Source of the DNA: Kineococcus terrestris
Lineage (GTDB): Bacteria; Actinomycetota; Actinomycetes; Actinomycetales; Kineococcaceae
Assembly: GCF_041020765.1 (NCBI RefSeq)
Contig: NZ_JBEUEJ010000016.1
DNA length: 64,000 bases
Reading direction: 5' to 3' (one strand)
The translations under genes were made by a program, and so were the position numbers. Of this stretch, positions 16,010 through 24,928 are shown piece by piece (positions within the stretch are counted from its first letter, which is position 1; the number at the start of each line of letters is the position of its first letter). The notes below the pieces were generated by a model. That model saw only the letters and a list, made by a program, of their open reading frames with translations. It did not search any database and was not told where the DNA came from.

Positions 16010-16705
16010 TCAGTCCCGGGCGCCGACGAGGTCGGGACGGGCGGCGAGCACGGCCCCCATCGCCGTGTAGCCCAGCAGGACCACCGTGCCGCTGGCGATG
16101 TCGGCGGCCTCCGCGCCGAAGAGCAGGATCGAGCCCATGACGAGCGGGAAGTACGCCTCGGCCACGGCCGGGTAGAAGCGCAGGACGCCCCGCCAGCGGC
16201 CGGCGACGGCGATGCGGATCCCGCACACGAGCATGCCGAGCATCGACAGCGGCCAGAACGGGTCGGTCCAGAACTGCACGGGGTTGCCCATGTCGGCGAC
16301 CGTCGCGGCGAGCAGGCTGTTGACCATCGCGATGCCCAGCAGCACCGCCTCCACCCGCAGGAACCCGCGGGCGAGGCGGCCCGTGCCGAGGGCCCGCGTC
16401 CGGTGCACGACCGCCAGCAGCGCCATGACGCCGGCCTGGAAGCAGAGGCTGCTGAGGTCGGCGATGCGCCCGGGCAGTTCGCCCGCCGGGGTGTTGAGGC
16501 CGACGACGTACGTGGTGAGCGACCAGGCCAGGCCGCCGGCGACGAGGACGGCGGCGCGCCGGCGCACCCAGGAGGCGGTGGGCGGGTCGGCCGGGGGCTC
16601 GGCCCGGCGGGCCCCGCGCGGGGCCGGCAGCCCCGGCTGGGCGGTGCCGGTGCGCGCGGACCCGACGTCGGTGCGGGCGGGGGCGGGGCGGTCGGTCGTG
16701 GACAC
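16010..16705 (-). CDS. Multi-pass membrane protein, 231 aa
   Basis: A proline-rich cytosolic tail of ~45 residues is followed by five or six hydrophobic segments (AAVLVAGGLAWSLTTYVVG, LCFQAGVMALLAVV, EAVLLGIAMVNSLLAATVA, PLVMGSILLFGAEAADIA, VVLLGYTAMGAVLAA). No recognised domain. It is divergent from the histidine kinase at 16887, with about 180 bp between the starts. It could be a partner or target of that two-component system, but only position suggests this. Confidence 0.65.
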   Translation of the reverse strand: MSTTDRPAPARTDVGSARTGTAQPGLPAPRGARRAEPPADPPTASWVRRRAAVLVAGGLAWSLTTYVVGLNTPAGELPGRIADLSSLCFQAGVMALLAVVHRTRALGTGRLARGFLRVEAVLLGIAMVNSLLAATVADMGNPVQFWTDPFWPLSMLGMLVCGIRIAVAGRWRGVLRFYPAVAEAYFPLVMGSILLFGAEAADIASGTVVLLGYTAMGAVLAARPDLVGARD

Positions 16706-16886
16706 GGTGGGCTCCTGTGCTGGGTGGGCGGCTGGCCGCCGGGGTGGCTGACGGGGACGACGTTCCCCGCCGTGGCGTCCCGAGCGTCAGGGCCGCGCGC
16801 TCCCGCTCCGGTCCCCTCCGGTGTCCCGGGTGCCCGGGACGCCGGGACCCGGGACGGCGGGACGCCTCCGGTGCCACGATCGGCGG

Positions 16887-19004
16887 GTGCGCGAGCTGGT
16901 GCGCCCGTCCGGGGCGCTCGTGGTGGTCGTCTGCGCGGCGGCCCTGGTCGTCAGCGCGGTGCTGGACGCCCGCTCCCCGGTCGCCGACCTGCCCGACGTC
17001 GTGAGCGCCGGCTGGAGCACCGCGCTGACGGGTCTGCTCCTGGCCGTCCCCGGCGCCGTGGTGCAGGCGCGCGGTCCGCGCTCGGGGCCGGCGGGACGCG
17101 ACCGGGCGCACCCCGTGGCCGTCGTCCTGCTGATCGCCGGGCTGCTGTGGGCGCTCGACGGCGTCTCGGCGTCCTGGCTGCTGCACACCCTGACCGCCGG
17201 CGACGGCGCGGGCGCCACCGCGGCCTTCTGGTCCTACAACCGGCTCGGCGCGTGGCTGCTGCTGCCACTGCCGCTGGTGCTGCTGCTCGTGCCCGACGGC
17301 GCCCTGCCCCGCGGGCGCTTCCGGCGGCCCGCGGTGCTCGTCAGCCTGGCGGGCACGGCGCTGCTGCCGGTGGTGGTGCTCGGGGTGCCCTCCGCCGTCG
17401 TCGGGCAGCCGCCCGTGCCCGGCGTGGACCTCGACCCGCTGGTCGTACCGCTACCGGAGCCGGTGTGGACCGCGCTGTGGGGCCTGGCGCGGGCGCTGGT
17501 GCCGCTGAGCCTGCTCGTGCCGTTCGCCCTGCTCGTGGCGCGCTCGCGCGGCCCCGCCGGGCCGACGCGCGACCGCAGCCGGTGGATGCTCTGGTCCGCG
17601 CTGGTCGCCGTCCTCACCATGCTGACGGTCTGGGCGCTGCCGGACGGGCTCAGCTCCGCGGCCCTGACGTCCTCGTGCGCGGTGGTGGCCGCCTCGTGCG
17701 CGGTGGCGCTGGTACGCCCGGACCTCCTCGACGTCGACCGGCTGCTGGGCGGCACGCTCGTGTGGGCGCTGGTGGCCGGTTCCGTGCTCGCCGTCGACGT
17801 CGTGCTCGTGGCCGCTGCCTCGCAGCTGCTGGGCCGCTCGCTGGCCGAGCGCGAGGCCGCGCTGGTGGCCGTGCTGCTGGTCACCGCCGTGTACGGGCCG
17901 CTGCGCGAGCGCGTGTGGAGCGCCGTGCGCCGCCTCGTGCTCGGCGAGCGCGACGACCCCTGGCGCGCGCTGTCCTCCCTCGCGCGGGCCCTGGAGCGCT
18001 CGGGGTCCGCGCGCGAGCAGCTGCAAGCCGTGGCGGGATCCGTGGCCCACGCGTTCCGCGTGGACGCCGTGGTCGTGGAGGTCGAGCGCGCCGACGGCGG
18101 CAGCCTCGTCGCGGTGCACGGGCGGCCCCTGGAACCGGGCGCCCGCAGCGAGCAGCCGCTGACCTACCGCGGTCAGCCCCTCGGGCGGATCCTCCTGCCG
18201 TCCGGGCCCACCGGCCGCAGCCGGCTGTCCCGGCGCGACGAGCGCCTGCTCGGCGACCTCGTCCGGCAGGCCGCGCTGGCGGCGCGCGCCGAGGCGCTCG
18301 CCGACGACCTGCAGGCCAGCAGGGCGCGCATCCTCACCGTGCGCGAGGAGGACCGCCGCCGCGTGCGCCGCGACCTGCACGACGGGCTGGGTCCCGTGCT
18401 GGGCGCGGCCGTCATGGCCGTCGACACCGTCCGCAACCTCGCCCCGGACCTGCCGGAACCTGCGCAGCGGATGCTCGGGCGGGTCCGCGACGACGTGCAG
18501 GAGGCGCTGGGGGAGGTCCGCCGCCTCGTGCACGAGCTGCGCCCGCCCGCCTTGGACGACCTCGGCCTCGTCGGCGCGCTGCGCCAGCACGCCGAGCGCC
18601 TCGGCGTCGGCGGTTTGCGCGTGAGCGTCGAGGCCGCCGACGACCTCGACGCCGCCGCGCTGCCGGCCGCGGTGGAGGTGGCCGCCTACCGCATCGCCGG
18701 CGAGGCGGTCACCAACGCCGCCCGGCACGCGGGCGCCGCCCGCTGCCACGTGCGGCTGGCCCGCCGCGGCGCCGCGCTGGAGGTGGTCGTCGACGACGAC
18801 GGCCGCGGCATCGACCCCGCGGCCCCCGCCGGGGTGGGGCTGGCGTCGCTGAAGGAGCGGGCCCGCGAGCTCGGCGGCTCGTGCGCGGTGACCTGCCCGC
18901 CCGGCGGCGGCACGCGCGTGGCGGCGCTGCTGCCCCTGCCCGCCCCGGAACCCGCCGCCGAACCCGCCGGTCCCGGTGCGCCGCAGGAGGTGTCGCGTGC
19001 CTGA
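16887..19004 (+). CDS. NarL/DegS-type sensor histidine kinase
   Basis: 705 residues from GTG 16887. About 10 hydrophobic segments occupy residues 1-340 (for example ALVVVVCAAALVVSAVL and LLLPLPLVLLLVPDG), so the sensor part is embedded in the membrane. A GAF-like linker follows (~365-470), then the HisKA_3 phosphoacceptor helix REEDRRRVRRDLHDGLGPVL (His near 498) and a HATPase domain with TNAARHAGAA and DDDGRGIDP. It should autophosphorylate and pass phosphate to the response regulator whose start overlaps its end by 8 bp. The stimulus is unknown. Confidence 0.9.
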   Translation: MRELVRPSGALVVVVCAAALVVSAVLDARSPVADLPDVVSAGWSTALTGLLLAVPGAVVQARGPRSGPAGRDRAHPVAVVLLIAGLLWALDGVSASWLLHTLTAGDGAGATAAFWSYNRLGAWLLLPLPLVLLLVPDGALPRGRFRRPAVLVSLAGTALLPVVVLGVPSAVVGQPPVPGVDLDPLVVPLPEPVWTALWGLARALVPLSLLVPFALLVARSRGPAGPTRDRSRWMLWSALVAVLTMLTVWALPDGLSSAALTSSCAVVAASCAVALVRPDLLDVDRLLGGTLVWALVAGSVLAVDVVLVAAASQLLGRSLAEREAALVAVLLVTAVYGPLRERVWSAVRRLVLGERDDPWRALSSLARALERSGSAREQLQAVAGSVAHAFRVDAVVVEVERADGGSLVAVHGRPLEPGARSEQPLTYRGQPLGRILLPSGPTGRSRLSRRDERLLGDLVRQAALAARAEALADDLQASRARILTVREEDRRRVRRDLHDGLGPVLGAAVMAVDTVRNLAPDLPEPAQRMLGRVRDDVQEALGEVRRLVHELRPPALDDLGLVGALRQHAERLGVGGLRVSVEAADDLDAAALPAAVEVAAYRIAGEAVTNAARHAGAARCHVRLARRGAALEVVVDDDGRGIDPAAPAGVGLASLKERARELGGSCAVTCPPGGGTRVAALLPLPAPEPAAEPAGPGAPQEVSRA

Positions 19005-19716
19005 GGACGGGGGCGCCGTGCTGCCCCGGGTGCTCGTCGTCGACGACCACCCGCTGTTCCGCGACGGCGTCGCCGCGCTGCTGACCTCCACCGGCGCCGT
19101 CACCGTCGTGGGCACCGCGGCCGACGGCGAGCAGGCCCTGGGCGCGGTCGCGCAGCACGACCCCGACGTCGTGCTCATGGACGTGCAGATGCCCGTGCTC
19201 GACGGGGTCGCCGCCACCCGGCGGCTCGTGGACTCCGGAGCGCGCTCGGCCGTCGTCGTCCTGACGATGTCCGAGGAGGACGCCACGGTGTTCGCGGCCG
19301 TGCGCGCCGGAGCCCGCGGCTACCTGCTCAAGGGCGCCGGGCAGGAGGAACTCGTCGCCGCCGTGCGCACGGCCGCCGCCGGCGGGGCCGTCTTCGGCGC
19401 GGCGCTCGCGGCGCGGATGGCCGCCTTCTTCTCCGCCCCGCCCGGGCCGCCGTCGGCGGCCGCGGCGTTCCCCGGACTGACGGCGCGCGAGGCCGAGGTG
19501 CTGGAGCAGCTGGCGGCCGGGCGCAGCAACGCGGAGATCGCGGGGCGGTTGTTCCTGTCGCCCAAGACGGTGCGCAACGTGGTGTCGGCGGTGCTGGCGA
19601 AGCTCCAGGCCGCGGACCGCGGTGAGGCGGCCGCCCGGGCGCGCGAGGCGGGCGTCGTGCCGTCCGGCCAGGGTCGGTCCGGCTCGACCGTGGCGGATCG
19701 TCTCCGTGGAGGCTGA
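18997..19716 (+). CDS. NarL-type response regulator
   Basis: 239 residues. The GTG at 18997 lies inside the kinase's last codons, with AGGAGG about 8 bp upstream, so it is co-translated. The receiver domain has VVDDHPLF and the phospho-acceptor in VVLMDVQMPVLDG (Asp near 60); Thr and Lys switch residues are in VLTMSEED and LLKGAGQ. A LuxR/GerE helix-turn-helix ends the protein (LTAREAEVLEQLAAG, NAEIAGRLFLSPKTVRN). Targets are unknown; the divergent membrane protein at 16010 and the operon itself are candidates. Confidence 0.92.
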   Translation: MPEDGGAVLPRVLVVDDHPLFRDGVAALLTSTGAVTVVGTAADGEQALGAVAQHDPDVVLMDVQMPVLDGVAATRRLVDSGARSAVVVLTMSEEDATVFAAVRAGARGYLLKGAGQEELVAAVRTAAAGGAVFGAALAARMAAFFSAPPGPPSAAAAFPGLTAREAEVLEQLAAGRSNAEIAGRLFLSPKTVRNVVSAVLAKLQAADRGEAAARAREAGVVPSGQGRSGSTVADRLRGG

Positions 19717-19752
19717 GCGGTACCTCGTGCTCTGGGCTCCTGACGGTGATGG

Positions 19753-19790
19753 GCTGACGCCCGTTCCGCACGCGTGGAACGGGCGTCAGC
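19753..19790. terminator. Strong hairpin after the two-component operon
   Basis: A perfect 15-bp stem: GCTGACGCCCGTTCC (19753-19767) pairs with GGAACGGGCGTCAGC (19776-19790) across an 8-base loop. It lies 37 bp after the response-regulator stop and between convergent genes, so it may serve both directions. There is no U tract. Confidence 0.65.
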
Positions 19791-19917
19791 GGTGCCTCGA
19801 GCGGTCCGGCCCACGGCGTGCTCACGCGGCGCTGGCCTCTTCAGCGCGTTCGAGCGCTCTTCTCCGACCCGCTTCCGATCGACGTCGAAGTGCTGAGCAG
19901 GGCCTGTCCCCCGGGAG

Positions 19918-20745
19918 TCACAGTCCGGTCTGGGAAACGCCGTACTCGGCCTCGGAGGAGGTGTAGCCCTCGAACTCCAGCTGGTCGATCAAGCCCTGCC
20001 GGGAGAACGAGGAGAAGTCCAAGTAGTTCTTCGCCGACTTCGCCGCCTGCTCGTTCCAGTCGACGGTGATGTGATCCACACCGTAGGTCGCGTCCTCGGC
20101 CGAGTAGCCCTCGAACTCCAGCTGATCGATGAGCCCCGTCCGCGAGAACGCGCTGAAGTCCAAGTAGTTCTCCGCGGCGCGCACGGCGTTCTCCTGCGCC
20201 ACGCTCGCAGCAGCGGCCGGGGCGGCGTCCTGGGGAGCGGGCCGCGCAGGTGCTGCTTCCTCGGGAGCGGCCTGCGCGGGAGCGGCGACCGCACTGGTGG
20301 CGGACGGTGCAGGCGCGGGCGCGGCTGCCTCAGCCGGAGCCACCTCGTCCGTACCCGGGTCGAGCGTGGGAGCTCCCACGTCCACCTGGGCCTCCTCGAC
20401 GACGGACGGCGCCGAGATCGAGGTGGACGCCTCCTCCATCGAGGACCCCGCAGCCCCCATCAGTGCCAACAGGGCGATCCAGCCGACGACGCCCAGGGCG
20501 AGGGAGATGGCGGAGGTGACGATGCCGGCCGTGACGCGGGCGGAACTGATCTCCCCGCGCTTGGCCTTGCCGCGGGCGATCAGCCCCAGCACCAGGCCGA
20601 TGACGGAGCAGATCCCCACGACGAAGCCGACAGCGCCCAGGACGACGCTGGCGGTGGCGATGCCAGCGGGCTGGTTGGGCGGGGAGTAGTACTGGGGCTG
20701 TGTGGGGTGCTGGGTCGACAAGGCTGTCTCCTGGGTAGTCACCAA
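19918..20745 (-). CDS. Ltp-repeat protein with DUF4190-like membrane part
   Basis: 275 residues. Two membrane helices near the N-terminus (ASVVLGAVGFVVGICSVIGL and SAISLALGVVGWIALLALMG) form a DUF4190-like hairpin. A long Ala/Pro/Glu-rich linker (~100-190) follows, then two copies of the Ltp repeat, each built on YLDFSxFSRxGLIDQLEFEGY. Ltp repeats were first described in a superinfection-exclusion lipoprotein of phage TP-J34, and they are also common in Gram-positive host surface proteins. The repeats should face outside the cell. No phage genes are adjacent, so I take it as a host gene. Confidence 0.85.
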   Translation of the reverse strand: MVTTQETALSTQHPTQPQYYSPPNQPAGIATASVVLGAVGFVVGICSVIGLVLGLIARGKAKRGEISSARVTAGIVTSAISLALGVVGWIALLALMGAAGSSMEEASTSISAPSVVEEAQVDVGAPTLDPGTDEVAPAEAAAPAPAPSATSAVAAPAQAAPEEAAPARPAPQDAAPAAAASVAQENAVRAAENYLDFSAFSRTGLIDQLEFEGYSAEDATYGVDHITVDWNEQAAKSAKNYLDFSSFSRQGLIDQLEFEGYTSSEAEYGVSQTGL

Positions 20746-20978
20746 CTGATCACTGAACGTCGCTGGTGTATCGATCGCCGCAGCAGGAACGTCACAGGTC
20801 GGGCGACCCCCCTTTCGAGGGGGCCGCGCCAGTGCCCGCCGTTCGTCGCGGAGACCGGACCCCCGGATCGGAGGACGCCCGAGAAGTTCTCCCGTGGTTG
20901 TCGATCCGGGGCCAGGCTGTGCGACGTAGAGGTGCGGGGCCGGAGGGACCGGCCCGCGGCACCCGGCAGGAGCCCACC

Positions 20979-21335
20979 ATGACCCAGTACATGATCTCCA
21001 TCTACGAGCGCGAGGCCGACTACGCCACCATGACGCCCGAGGCGTGGGGCTCGGTGCTCGACGCGCACGACGCCTTCTCCCGGGCCGTCGCCGACCTCGG
21101 CGGCACGATCACCGGCGGCGGCGTCCTGCAGCCCACGACGACGGCCACGTCGATCCGCGGCGGCGAGGTCACCGACGGCCCCTTCGTCGAGTCCAAGGAG
21201 GCGTTCGGCGGGTTCTACCTCGTCGAGGCCCGCGACCTCGACCACGCCCTCGAGATCGCCCGGCTCACGCCCGCCCCGTTCGGCGGCGTCGAGGTCCGGC
21301 CGACCATGGACGTGACCGCCGGCCCGGCCCGGTGA
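20979..21335 (+). CDS. YCII/DGPF-domain protein
   Basis: 118 residues from ATG 20979, preceded by GCAGGAGCCC. The whole protein is one YCII-related domain: MTQYMISIYEREADYATMT, LGGTITGGGVLQP and the family's DGPF signature in VTDGPFVESKEAFGGFYLVE. DGPF proteins are dimeric ferredoxin-like folds that very often sit beside ECF42-type sigma factors. Here the stop overlaps the sigma factor's GTG by 4 bp. Its role in that system is unknown. Confidence 0.9.
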   Translation: MTQYMISIYEREADYATMTPEAWGSVLDAHDAFSRAVADLGGTITGGGVLQPTTTATSIRGGEVTDGPFVESKEAFGGFYLVEARDLDHALEIARLTPAPFGGVEVRPTMDVTAGPAR

Positions 21336-22645
21336 AGCCCGCCGCGAGCCCTCCTGCGGGCGGGGTCGCGGACGCGCTGGCGGACGCGCACCGCCGCGAG
21401 TGGGCCTTCGTGCTCGCCGCGACGGTGCGCGTCGCCGGTGACCTCGACGTGGCCGAGGAGTGCGCCCAGGAGGCCTACGCCGACGCGATGACCGCGTGGG
21501 CGCGCTCGGGCGTGCCCGAGCGGCCCGGCGCCTGGCTCACGACGACGGCCCGGCGTCGCGCGGTCGACCGGCTGCGGCGCGAGAGCACCCTGCGCCGCAA
21601 GCTGCCCCTGCTCGTCGAACCCGTCGAGGCCGGCGCCTCGGGCTCGCCGTCCGGCGGTGACGCGGACGGTGACGCGGACGGCCAGGAGGCGGTGCCCGAC
21701 GACCGGCTGCGGCTGCTGTTCACGTGCTGCCACCCGGCGCTCGACCCGGCCGCGCGGGTCGCCCTCACCCTGCGGCTGGTCTGCGGGGTGGCCACGCCCG
21801 ACGTCGCCCGGGCGTTCCTCGTGCCGGAGGCGACGATGGCGGCGCGGATCACCCGGGCGAAGAAGAAGATCACCCAGGCGAGGATCCCGTACCGCACCCC
21901 GACGGCCGCGGAGCTGCCCGAGCGCCTGGACAGCGTGCTCGCCGCCGTCCACCTGCTCTTCAGCACCGGCCACACCGCGCCGACCGGCGAGCAGCTCGTG
22001 CGCGACGACCTGTGCGAGCGCGCCCTCGACCTGGCCCGCACGCTCGTGCGGCTGCTGCCCGCCGAGCGCGAGACCCGCGGGCTGCTCGGCCTGCTGCTGC
22101 TCACGCACGCGCGCCGGGCCGCGCGGCTCGACGCATGGGGCCGGCTCGTGCTCTTGGAGGACCAGGACCGGCAGCGCTGGGACCACGTCGGGATCGTCGA
22201 AGGGCTGCGCTGGACCGTCGAGTCCCTGCAGACTCCGCGACCCGGTCGGTTCGCCCTGCAGGCTGCGATCGCCGGAGCCCACGCCGTCGCGCCGACGTTC
22301 GCTGCCACCGACTGGGCCCGCGTCGTGCACCTGTACGACCTGCTGCTGGCGGTCGAGCCGTCACCGGTCGTCGAGCTCAACCGCGCCGCCGCGCTGGCGT
22401 TCGCCGAGGGGCCGGCGGCGGCGCTGGGGATCGTCGAGCGGCTCGCCGGCGACGCCCGGCTGCGCGCGTACCCGTACGCGCACGCCGTCCGGGCCGACCT
22501 GCTGCGGCGCTTGGGACGGGACGGTGAGGCGGCCGCCGCCTACCGCGCGGCGCTCGACCTGACGGCCAACGGGGCCGAGCGCGAGTTCCTGCGGCGCCGG
22601 ATCGACGACCTCGACGCGGTCGCGGCGACCGGGACCGATGGGTGA
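21332..22645 (+). CDS. RNA polymerase sigma factor, ECF42-like
   Basis: 437 residues, much longer than a simple ECF factor. Sigma region 2 is visible (VAEECAQEAYADAMTAWARSG, PGAWLTTTARRRAVDRLRRE) and region 4 follows (LTLRLVCGVATPDVARAFLV, EATMAARITRAKKKI). A helical C-terminal extension of ~230 residues (LDLARTLVRLLPAERETRGLL, SSPVVELNRAAALAFAEGP-type text) is typical of ECF42. That extension, rather than an anti-sigma factor, is thought to control activity in this group. It is coupled to the DGPF gene by a GTGA overlap. Confidence 0.88.
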   Translation: MKPAASPPAGGVADALADAHRREWAFVLAATVRVAGDLDVAEECAQEAYADAMTAWARSGVPERPGAWLTTTARRRAVDRLRRESTLRRKLPLLVEPVEAGASGSPSGGDADGDADGQEAVPDDRLRLLFTCCHPALDPAARVALTLRLVCGVATPDVARAFLVPEATMAARITRAKKKITQARIPYRTPTAAELPERLDSVLAAVHLLFSTGHTAPTGEQLVRDDLCERALDLARTLVRLLPAERETRGLLGLLLLTHARRAARLDAWGRLVLLEDQDRQRWDHVGIVEGLRWTVESLQTPRPGRFALQAAIAGAHAVAPTFAATDWARVVHLYDLLLAVEPSPVVELNRAAALAFAEGPAAALGIVERLAGDARLRAYPYAHAVRADLLRRLGRDGEAAAAYRAALDLTANGAEREFLRRRIDDLDAVAATGTDG

Positions 22646-22718
22646 TGACTCGGTGATCGCTCCGCCGTCCGCGAGGCGCCCTCTGACGCTCGATGAACGT
22701 GGCGCCGCAGGTCGAGCG

Positions 22719-22763
22719 GGTGAGCCCCCAGGGGCTCGAACCCTGAACCCGCGGATTAAAAGG
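22719..22763 (-). other. 3' half of a tRNA-Lys(TTT) gene: attachment-site scar
   Basis: On the minus strand this reads from an anticodon loop CTTTTAA, through the 3' anticodon-stem strand TCCGC, a T arm (CAGGG-TTCGAGC-CCCTG), to a 3' acceptor strand GGGGCTC. The 5' half (acceptor, D arm, 5' anticodon strand) is missing: the five bases before the loop (GTTGC) do not pair with TCCGC. The break lies exactly at the anticodon loop, where tyrosine integrases of tRNA-targeting elements usually cut. It is therefore read as the displaced end of an element lying to the right. The intact tRNA should be at the other end, outside this window. Confidence 0.75.
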
Positions 22764-22962
22764 CAACCCGGCTCTCGTCCGGGCGGTGCCGACTGAGGGC
22801 CTTTGGCCCTGTGACCTGCGACTTCTCTTCCACGCCGGTGCCGCCCGGTCCTGCTGGACCGGGCGGTACCGGCGCATCCGTTAGCGCGGTGTGAGCGCGC
22901 GTCCGCCTCGTGCCGGGACGTGCGCCCCCCGCGGCTGCCCTCGAGATGCTGCGGAGAGAACC

Positions 22963-24138
22963 ATGAGCACGCGCCCACCCACCCCCGCGCCTGACCAGCA
23001 GGCGCCCTCTTCGTTCGAGTCCCGCCCCACCGACCTGCCCCGCGCCAGCGCCCCGCCCGACGACCCGCCCGGTGCGGGTGATGACGTGTCGCTGATCGTC
23101 GAAGAGCCACGCTTCGCCCTGGTGCCGGAGTGGGTGATCGACGCCGCCGTCCCGGACTCCTCCTTCCGGCTGTACTCGCTGCTGCTGCGCTACGGCGGCA
23201 CCTCTGGCCAGCGCATGCCCTCGCGCACCACGCTGGCCCGGCGCATGCACCGCTCGGTGGACGCCGTCGACCGGGCCATGCGCGAACTGGTGGCTGCCGG
23301 CATCGTGCGCGTGGAGCACCGGCGCAGCGGCCAGCAGTACCTGTCCAACCGCTACCACGTGCGCACCTCCGGCCCGCTGCCCGTGGAGCAGCCGCTCGCG
23401 CGGCCGCCTGCAGCAGGTAGCCGCACTCCTGCGGCCACCCCAACCGCCGCCCCGCCCGGGGCGAGTGGTGGCCGCGCGGGCGCGGCCACGGGTAGCCGCA
23501 CGGACGCGGCCACCCCTGACCGCACTTCTGCGGCGGTCCCTGGCCGCACGGGCGCGGGCAGGGTGGCCGCAGGATTGCGGCACGACCCAGAGGTTCCTAC
23601 CCAGAGCACACCCCCTCCTCCTGGCGCACCGCCTGCGGCATCCAGCGGTCCGGGTCGTCGGGTGGAGGAGGTGGATGCCGAGCTGTTGCGCCGGTGCGGC
23701 GTGGAGGACGTCGGTCAGCTGGCCGCCCGCTGCATGGCGGCTCGCCGCTCGTTGGGGCTGTCGGCCACCCGCTGGGCCTCGCACTGCGTGGCCGCCGCGC
23801 TGCACCTAGCGGTGCGCGGCCGTGGCTGGCCGGCCGAGCTGGCCGTCCCCGCGCTGCTGGCCGTGGCCGCCGACCCGGCCAGCCTGTCGCCGATGCGCCT
23901 GGCCGAGGCCGGCCCCTGGTGGGACCAGGTGGCCGGCGCGGCCAGCCAGATCGGTGGCGGTGCGCTGGACGTGGAGGAGCTGGCTGCCATGGAACGGCGC
24001 CTGGCCGAGCTCGGCGGGCAGCGCGTCGGGCTGCAGGCCAGAGCACGGACCCAGCTGGCCGGTGAGGGCATGCCGGTGACGCGCACCACCGTGCTGCGCC
24101 GGGCGTGCGAGCTGCTGGACGGGCGGGCCGGCGGGTGA
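22963..24138 (+). CDS. Plasmid-type winged-helix DNA-binding protein
   Basis: 391 residues from ATG 22963 with GGAGAGA upstream. Residues ~45-125 form a winged helix (SFRLYSLLLRYGGTSGQRMP, RTTLARRMHRSVDAVDRAM, LVAAGIVRVEHRRSGQQYLS). A low-complexity Ala/Pro/Thr/Gly linker (~140-220) contains several imperfect repeats around R-T-x-A-A. The C-terminal ~170 residues are helical (WASHCVAAALHLAVRGRGWP). Such proteins are frequent in actinobacterial plasmids and integrative elements beside mobilisation genes. A replication or regulatory role is likely but not shown. It is the first gene inside the tRNA scar. Confidence 0.7.
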   Translation: MSTRPPTPAPDQQAPSSFESRPTDLPRASAPPDDPPGAGDDVSLIVEEPRFALVPEWVIDAAVPDSSFRLYSLLLRYGGTSGQRMPSRTTLARRMHRSVDAVDRAMRELVAAGIVRVEHRRSGQQYLSNRYHVRTSGPLPVEQPLARPPAAGSRTPAATPTAAPPGASGGRAGAATGSRTDAATPDRTSAAVPGRTGAGRVAAGLRHDPEVPTQSTPPPPGAPPAASSGPGRRVEEVDAELLRRCGVEDVGQLAARCMAARRSLGLSATRWASHCVAAALHLAVRGRGWPAELAVPALLAVAADPASLSPMRLAEAGPWWDQVAGAASQIGGGALDVEELAAMERRLAELGGQRVGLQARARTQLAGEGMPVTRTTVLRRACELLDGRAGG

Positions 24139-24248
24139 CCCGGCTGGCGACCGTGACGGGTGTCGAGCCTGCCCAGTTCTTGGGGGTCGTCACCGGCACC
24201 TGGTGCACCGCAACGGGGCTGAGCGCTGGGAGGGCGGGAGCAAGATAT

Positions 24249-24327
24249 GCATCTGGTCCCCAGATGCGCCCGCGCGCACGGCCTCCGGCCGGTGCGTGCG
24301 GCGCTGGCCTCGAGCGCGAGGCCAGCG
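24249..24327. other. Two hairpins upstream of mobC: candidate origin of transfer
   Basis: In the 265-bp gap before the mobilisation genes there are two perfect inverted repeats: GCATCTGG-tcc-CCAGATGC (24249-24267) and CGCTGGCCTCG-agcg-CGAGGCCAGCG (24302-24327). oriT sites normally lie just upstream of the relaxosome genes and contain such inverted repeats near the nick site. The nick site itself cannot be identified by eye. The second hairpin could instead terminate the previous gene. Confidence 0.45.
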
Positions 24328-24403
24328 GGACCGGGCGCGGTCCGGCACGAGCGGGCGCCCGTGGCGCCGAACTCAGGAATACCGATGGCGCCGGGGGAGT
24401 GGC

Positions 24404-24928
24404 GTGAGCGCGCGGGTGCGCACCCCAGGTAGGGACCGTCTGCACGTCTCCCCGGGCCGCAACCGGCAGGTCAAGCTGCGCTGCAGTGAGGAGGAGTTCA
24501 CCGCGCTGGCGGCCGCGGCGCGCCTGGCGGGGCTGACGGTCAGCGGCTACGCCGCCGAAGCGGCCATCGCTGCTGCGCGCGGTGCGCAGGCGCCTTCTAC
24601 GGCACCGCTGCGCACCGCGCTGGTGGAGGTGATGGCCGCCCGCAGCCAGGTGCGCCGCTTCGCGGTCAACGTCAACCAGGCCGTGACCGCCCTCAACGCG
24701 ACCGGCCGGCCGCCGGAGTGGCTGGCCGGCGCCGTCACGCTGACCACCCGAGCGGTCGCGCGGCTGGACGAGGTGGCCGCACAGCTGGCTGCGGCCACCC
24801 GTCGGTCGGCGCCCGCCCGAGCCGCGACGCCCGCGGTCGCGACCACGACGGACCTGCGAGCAGACACGCGGGCACACGACCCGGCCTCCGTGGCCCAGGG
24901 CGAGCAGGGCGAGCAGGGAGCGCGGTGA
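24404..24928 (+). CDS. MobC-like relaxosome accessory protein
   Basis: 174 residues from GTG 24404 with GGGGGAG just upstream. The N-terminal region resembles a ribbon-helix-helix of MobC proteins (RQVKLRCSEEEFTALAAAAR, LAGLTVSGYAAEAA), followed by a helical region with NVNQAVTALNATGR, a MobC-type signature. Such proteins bind oriT and help the relaxase nick DNA. Its stop overlaps the GTG of the DUF2637 gene by 4 bp, and the relaxase follows, so the three form one operon. Confidence 0.75.
   Translation: MSARVRTPGRDRLHVSPGRNRQVKLRCSEEEFTALAAAARLAGLTVSGYAAEAAIAAARGAQAPSTAPLRTALVEVMAARSQVRRFAVNVNQAVTALNATGRPPEWLAGAVTLTTRAVARLDEVAAQLAAATRRSAPARAATPAVATTTDLRADTRAHDPASVAQGEQGEQGAR

Noticed and set aside
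19918..20745. A prophage superinfection-exclusion gene
   Set aside because: Ltp repeats occur in many host surface proteins, and no phage gene lies nearby.
22719..22763. An intact tRNA-Lys gene
   Set aside because: Only the part from the anticodon loop to the 3' end is present; the 5' anticodon strand, D arm and 5' acceptor strand cannot be formed from the adjacent bases.
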